This document shows positions 61,545 through 64,000 of a stretch of 64,000 nt of DNA, piece by piece. Origin of the DNA: Aphrophora alni (taxonomy: Eukaryota; Arthropoda; Insecta; Hemiptera; Aphrophoridae); assembly GCA_963513935.1 (NCBI GenBank), contig OY740772.1:14478098-14542097 (forward strand), read 5' to 3'. Made by a program: the position numbers and the translations under genes. Numbering within the stretch: the first letter of the stretch is position 1; the number at the start of each line of letters is the position of its first letter. Below the pieces are notes generated by a model. That model was not told the origin of the DNA. It saw nothing but the letters and a program-made list of their open reading frames with translations, and did no database searches.

Positions 61545-61766
61545 ATATGAAAAAAGTGATCCCAAACCACAAATAAAACACTACACAATTAACGTTAGAG
61601 AGTTTAATAAACCCTTATATACATTTCGGTAACATAGCTACCATCCCTTAAAGGGATAATTGGTTTATATCCCTCTGAGGATGATAGTTATATTACCGAA
61701 TTGTGTATAAGGGTTTATTAAATTTTCTAACATTACTTGTGTTAGTAGGGATCACTTCTTTCATAT
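61545..61766. repeat. Large hairpin repeat, about 85-bp arms
   Basis: ATATGAAAAAAGTGATCCC and GTTAGAGAGTTTAATAAACC then CTTATATACATTTCGGTAAC on the left are mirrored by the right arm ending GGGATCACTTCTTTCATAT. The half reading CTGAGGATGATAGTTATATT then ACCGAA resembles the 3' tails of Penelope-like or similar retroelements, so it may be two tails joined head to head. Confidence 0.8.
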
Positions 61767-62352
61767 TGTTAATAACCACAAGGTTCGTTGGATGTTGTAT
61801 TTATTTTACTTGTTGTTTATAAGCGAAAAATCTCTCTGACATCATCAGGTATATTTCTTTATTTTAAATGTCAATGAGTCCTTAAATTATGAATTGGTCA
61901 CTAAATTAAGGATTGTATGATAACCGAAATATAGTCTGTTATTTAACAATATTCGTGTTCCTAATCTTCTATTATTCTGTGTACTTATTTATTGTTAACC
62001 ATAAATGATAACAATTTGTTCAACATTTACCTAGTTGAAGTTACACCTAATGAAACTCAAGAAGTTTGACCTTAGTGAGAGTTTTTCCCATGTTCAGACT
62101 GTTTCTTTTTAAAATATAAATCCTAGTTAAAAACAAATTATTTTAAATGGCGAAATTTGGAGGTATCTGTCATAAAAGATGAAAATAATATAATTAAACT
62201 AAAAATGTTATACCTTAAAATCAGCTGTTGCTATTTTGACGAATTTTGTTGTTAAATCTGGACCATTACTTAAACAAATTAAAATTTGTCAGTAATTGGA
62301 AAGTAATTTTTTGATTAATTTACAAAAACACTAGTTAGGAAGACATCTCATA

Positions 62353-62400
62353 AGAATAACCTCTAGAATCTAGAATAACCTCTAGAATAATCTAGAATCT
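62353..62400. repeat. Short tandem duplication (TCTAGAATAACC-type)
   Basis: TAGAATAACCTCTAGAAT-type units repeat about three to four times. Confidence 0.85.
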
Positions 62401-64000
62401 TTTAAACATCAATTAAATATTTCAAATTAGTTTTTGATTGAGGCTGTGTGCTATCACATGGATAAGATAGCAGAAAGATGACACTCCAAGTTGCAGTCCC
62501 TAGAAAATCATGTGTAACCTCTTTTACTTTGGCAATCATACTTTTAATTTTAGACATATGTATACAACAGGTATTTTTGTAAAAATTCCATTTTATAATT
62601 CCTAATTTTTTTAAAACATTATGATTGGTTGTTTTCAACTGTTAATGCCTAAAATAGTGTTTTCCCTCCTGTTTATATATAAATATCATTAGGTAATATT
62701 AACCACTTAAAATCTGTATTTTCTACAAGTGATAGTTTTGATGATCATTCCTACCTATTACATCTTTATCTTTACATTTTTATTATAAAAAGTGGTAAGA
62801 TTATAGATATTTGTATAGATCCATTTTGTCATCTAAAAATGCATAGTATAGTATTGTTCATCTTTAAATTGTATCATTATTATGGACTCCTCTCCCATTT
62901 GCTCCTTCTCCAACATCAATGAGGACTTTATCATATTCATTTCCCAGTGACATTAATTAACCAAGTTGTGTCTGCATGAATGAATTAAGATGCAAATTCT
63001 TAAGACGAGTGATCCTATTACTATCTATATTGTTGCTTCTAAGTAGACTTTAAAAAACATGATTTCTCCAACCCCTTATTTATAGAATCGGTCAAACTAA
63101 AATGATACCAAAGTTATTGAATAGATATTTTCAATTTTATATAAAATAGGGATATTTTATTGTTTATATAAATTACAATAACCCTCACATATTAAAAATT
63201 TAATACAGTTTTTTTTTTTTAATAATTGTTCATAATATTGGAAAAATTGAACCAGTACTGCAGGCAGTCTTGATTTAATGTCTTAGATATGTAGGCAGTA
63301 AGTATCGGAAGGCAATACTAAAAGAAAGAAATGATTACAGCACACACAAAAATTAATTATATCCAATTATTTATAAATCATTTTTATACTCCAATTTTAT
63401 TGCTCGAACTATAAAGATTTTTATTTAGTGTAGAATCATTGTATAGTAAGATTTAAATGAAACTTTCAAATTTTATAGTGTTTTTATATAACAGTGCCAA
63501 AATACCCAAACTCCTCCCATAATTCTGTTAATGATAAAGTTAACAATTTTGTATGAACTCATAAAGTATGCTTAGGTAGTTTACATAGAATTCTCATTGC
63601 AAATTCATCTTATATTGTCCTTTTTCTTCACTTTTTACCAAATACAAATTTATGTTTTTAATGTTTCTTTAGTGTTTATGTTTTCATTCAAGGAAATGTT
63701 TAAGTAAGTAATTATCACTTTAAATATATTAACCACTTGTGAAATGTTTCAGTCAATTATTGAATGAAACCTTTTCCCAAAACTAATATATTTCAACAAA
63801 TATATAATCATTATCAGTTGTTCAGAATTTTAGATGACGATTCACTCATTGAAACATAATTTTTTTTTTAAATAATAAATCAATTATTTTTGTCATAAAC
63901 TAGGGTGAAACAATGTTTCCTACTAAAGCCCACCAGTGAAACAAATCCATAATGAAACTATAGTTTCCGAAAAATTCTTTCTGATAACTAAAATATTCAA

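Larger units (their letters stand above)
61091..64000. other. Downstream flank, no gene identified
   Basis: Contains the hairpin repeat at 61545-61766 and a TCTAGAATAACC micro-duplication at 62353-62400. The remainder is AT-rich with no reading frame or RNA gene I can support. Confidence 0.65.

Noticed and set aside
1..64000. CRISPR arrays, bacterial operons or a novel multigene system
   Set aside because: No regularly spaced repeats with unique spacers and no clustered genes; sequence is plainly animal intron-rich DNA.

Overview
The window is AT-rich eukaryotic DNA dominated by introns and decayed transposons. One protein-coding gene runs through it on the + strand. Its peptide matches the AIP3/Bud6-type coiled-coil family: Drosophila CG32809, mosquito AGAP005037, and vertebrate SRCIN1 (p140Cap) and KIAA1217 (sickle tail). 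With the transposon spectrum (mariner, piggyBac, hAT, pogo/Tigger, RTE- and R1/jockey-like LINEs, tRNA-derived SINEs) and recurrent AACCTAACCT runs, this points to an insect, possibly hemipteran. The order is an inference, not shown.

Gene: ten coding exons can be joined with canonical AG/GT borders and compatible phases: 2375-2464, 2960-3022, 7951-8034, 11580-11733, 17002-17124, 17995-18102, 21906-22004, 22332-22415, 27399-27489 and 59237-60016. Together they encode the C-terminal 557 residues; the N-terminal half and main promoter lie upstream of base 1. Exons 4-9 encode the conserved coiled-coil AIP3-like domain. The last exon encodes a low-complexity tail with a proline-rich SH3-type site and a Gln-rich coiled coil, ending at TGA 60014-60016. 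The intron before it is 31.7 kb. The 3' UTR appears to run into a dispersed repeat, with AATAAA candidates at 60965 and 61066.

Introns and flanks: 1-7.9 kb holds an RTE-like LINE tail, an RNase H fragment of another LINE, a TTAA-flanked MITE with CCCTAGA ends and a mariner fragment. 8-17 kb holds a second mariner fragment, a solo LTR, a LINE RT scrap, a truncated piggyBac with intact 17-bp inverted ends, and a GC-richer island that could be an internal promoter and ATG-free first exon. 18.1-21.9 kb holds a hAT element with a BED-finger exon, nested inside an inverted-repeat element. 22.4-27.4 kb holds a second solo LTR of the same family and an IS630-type transposase scrap. 27.5-59.2 kb holds SINEs, MITEs, LINE tails, a decayed Tigger transposase and a foldback family. 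60-64 kb holds the 3' UTR and a large hairpin repeat.

No CRISPR, operon, genuine tRNA/rRNA gene or new multigene system is visible. The most useful observations are the full exon chain, the candidate internal promoter that would start a shorter isoform at Met 17006, two solo LTRs with exact 4-bp target duplications, and the well-bounded piggyBac, pogo-like and hAT copies.
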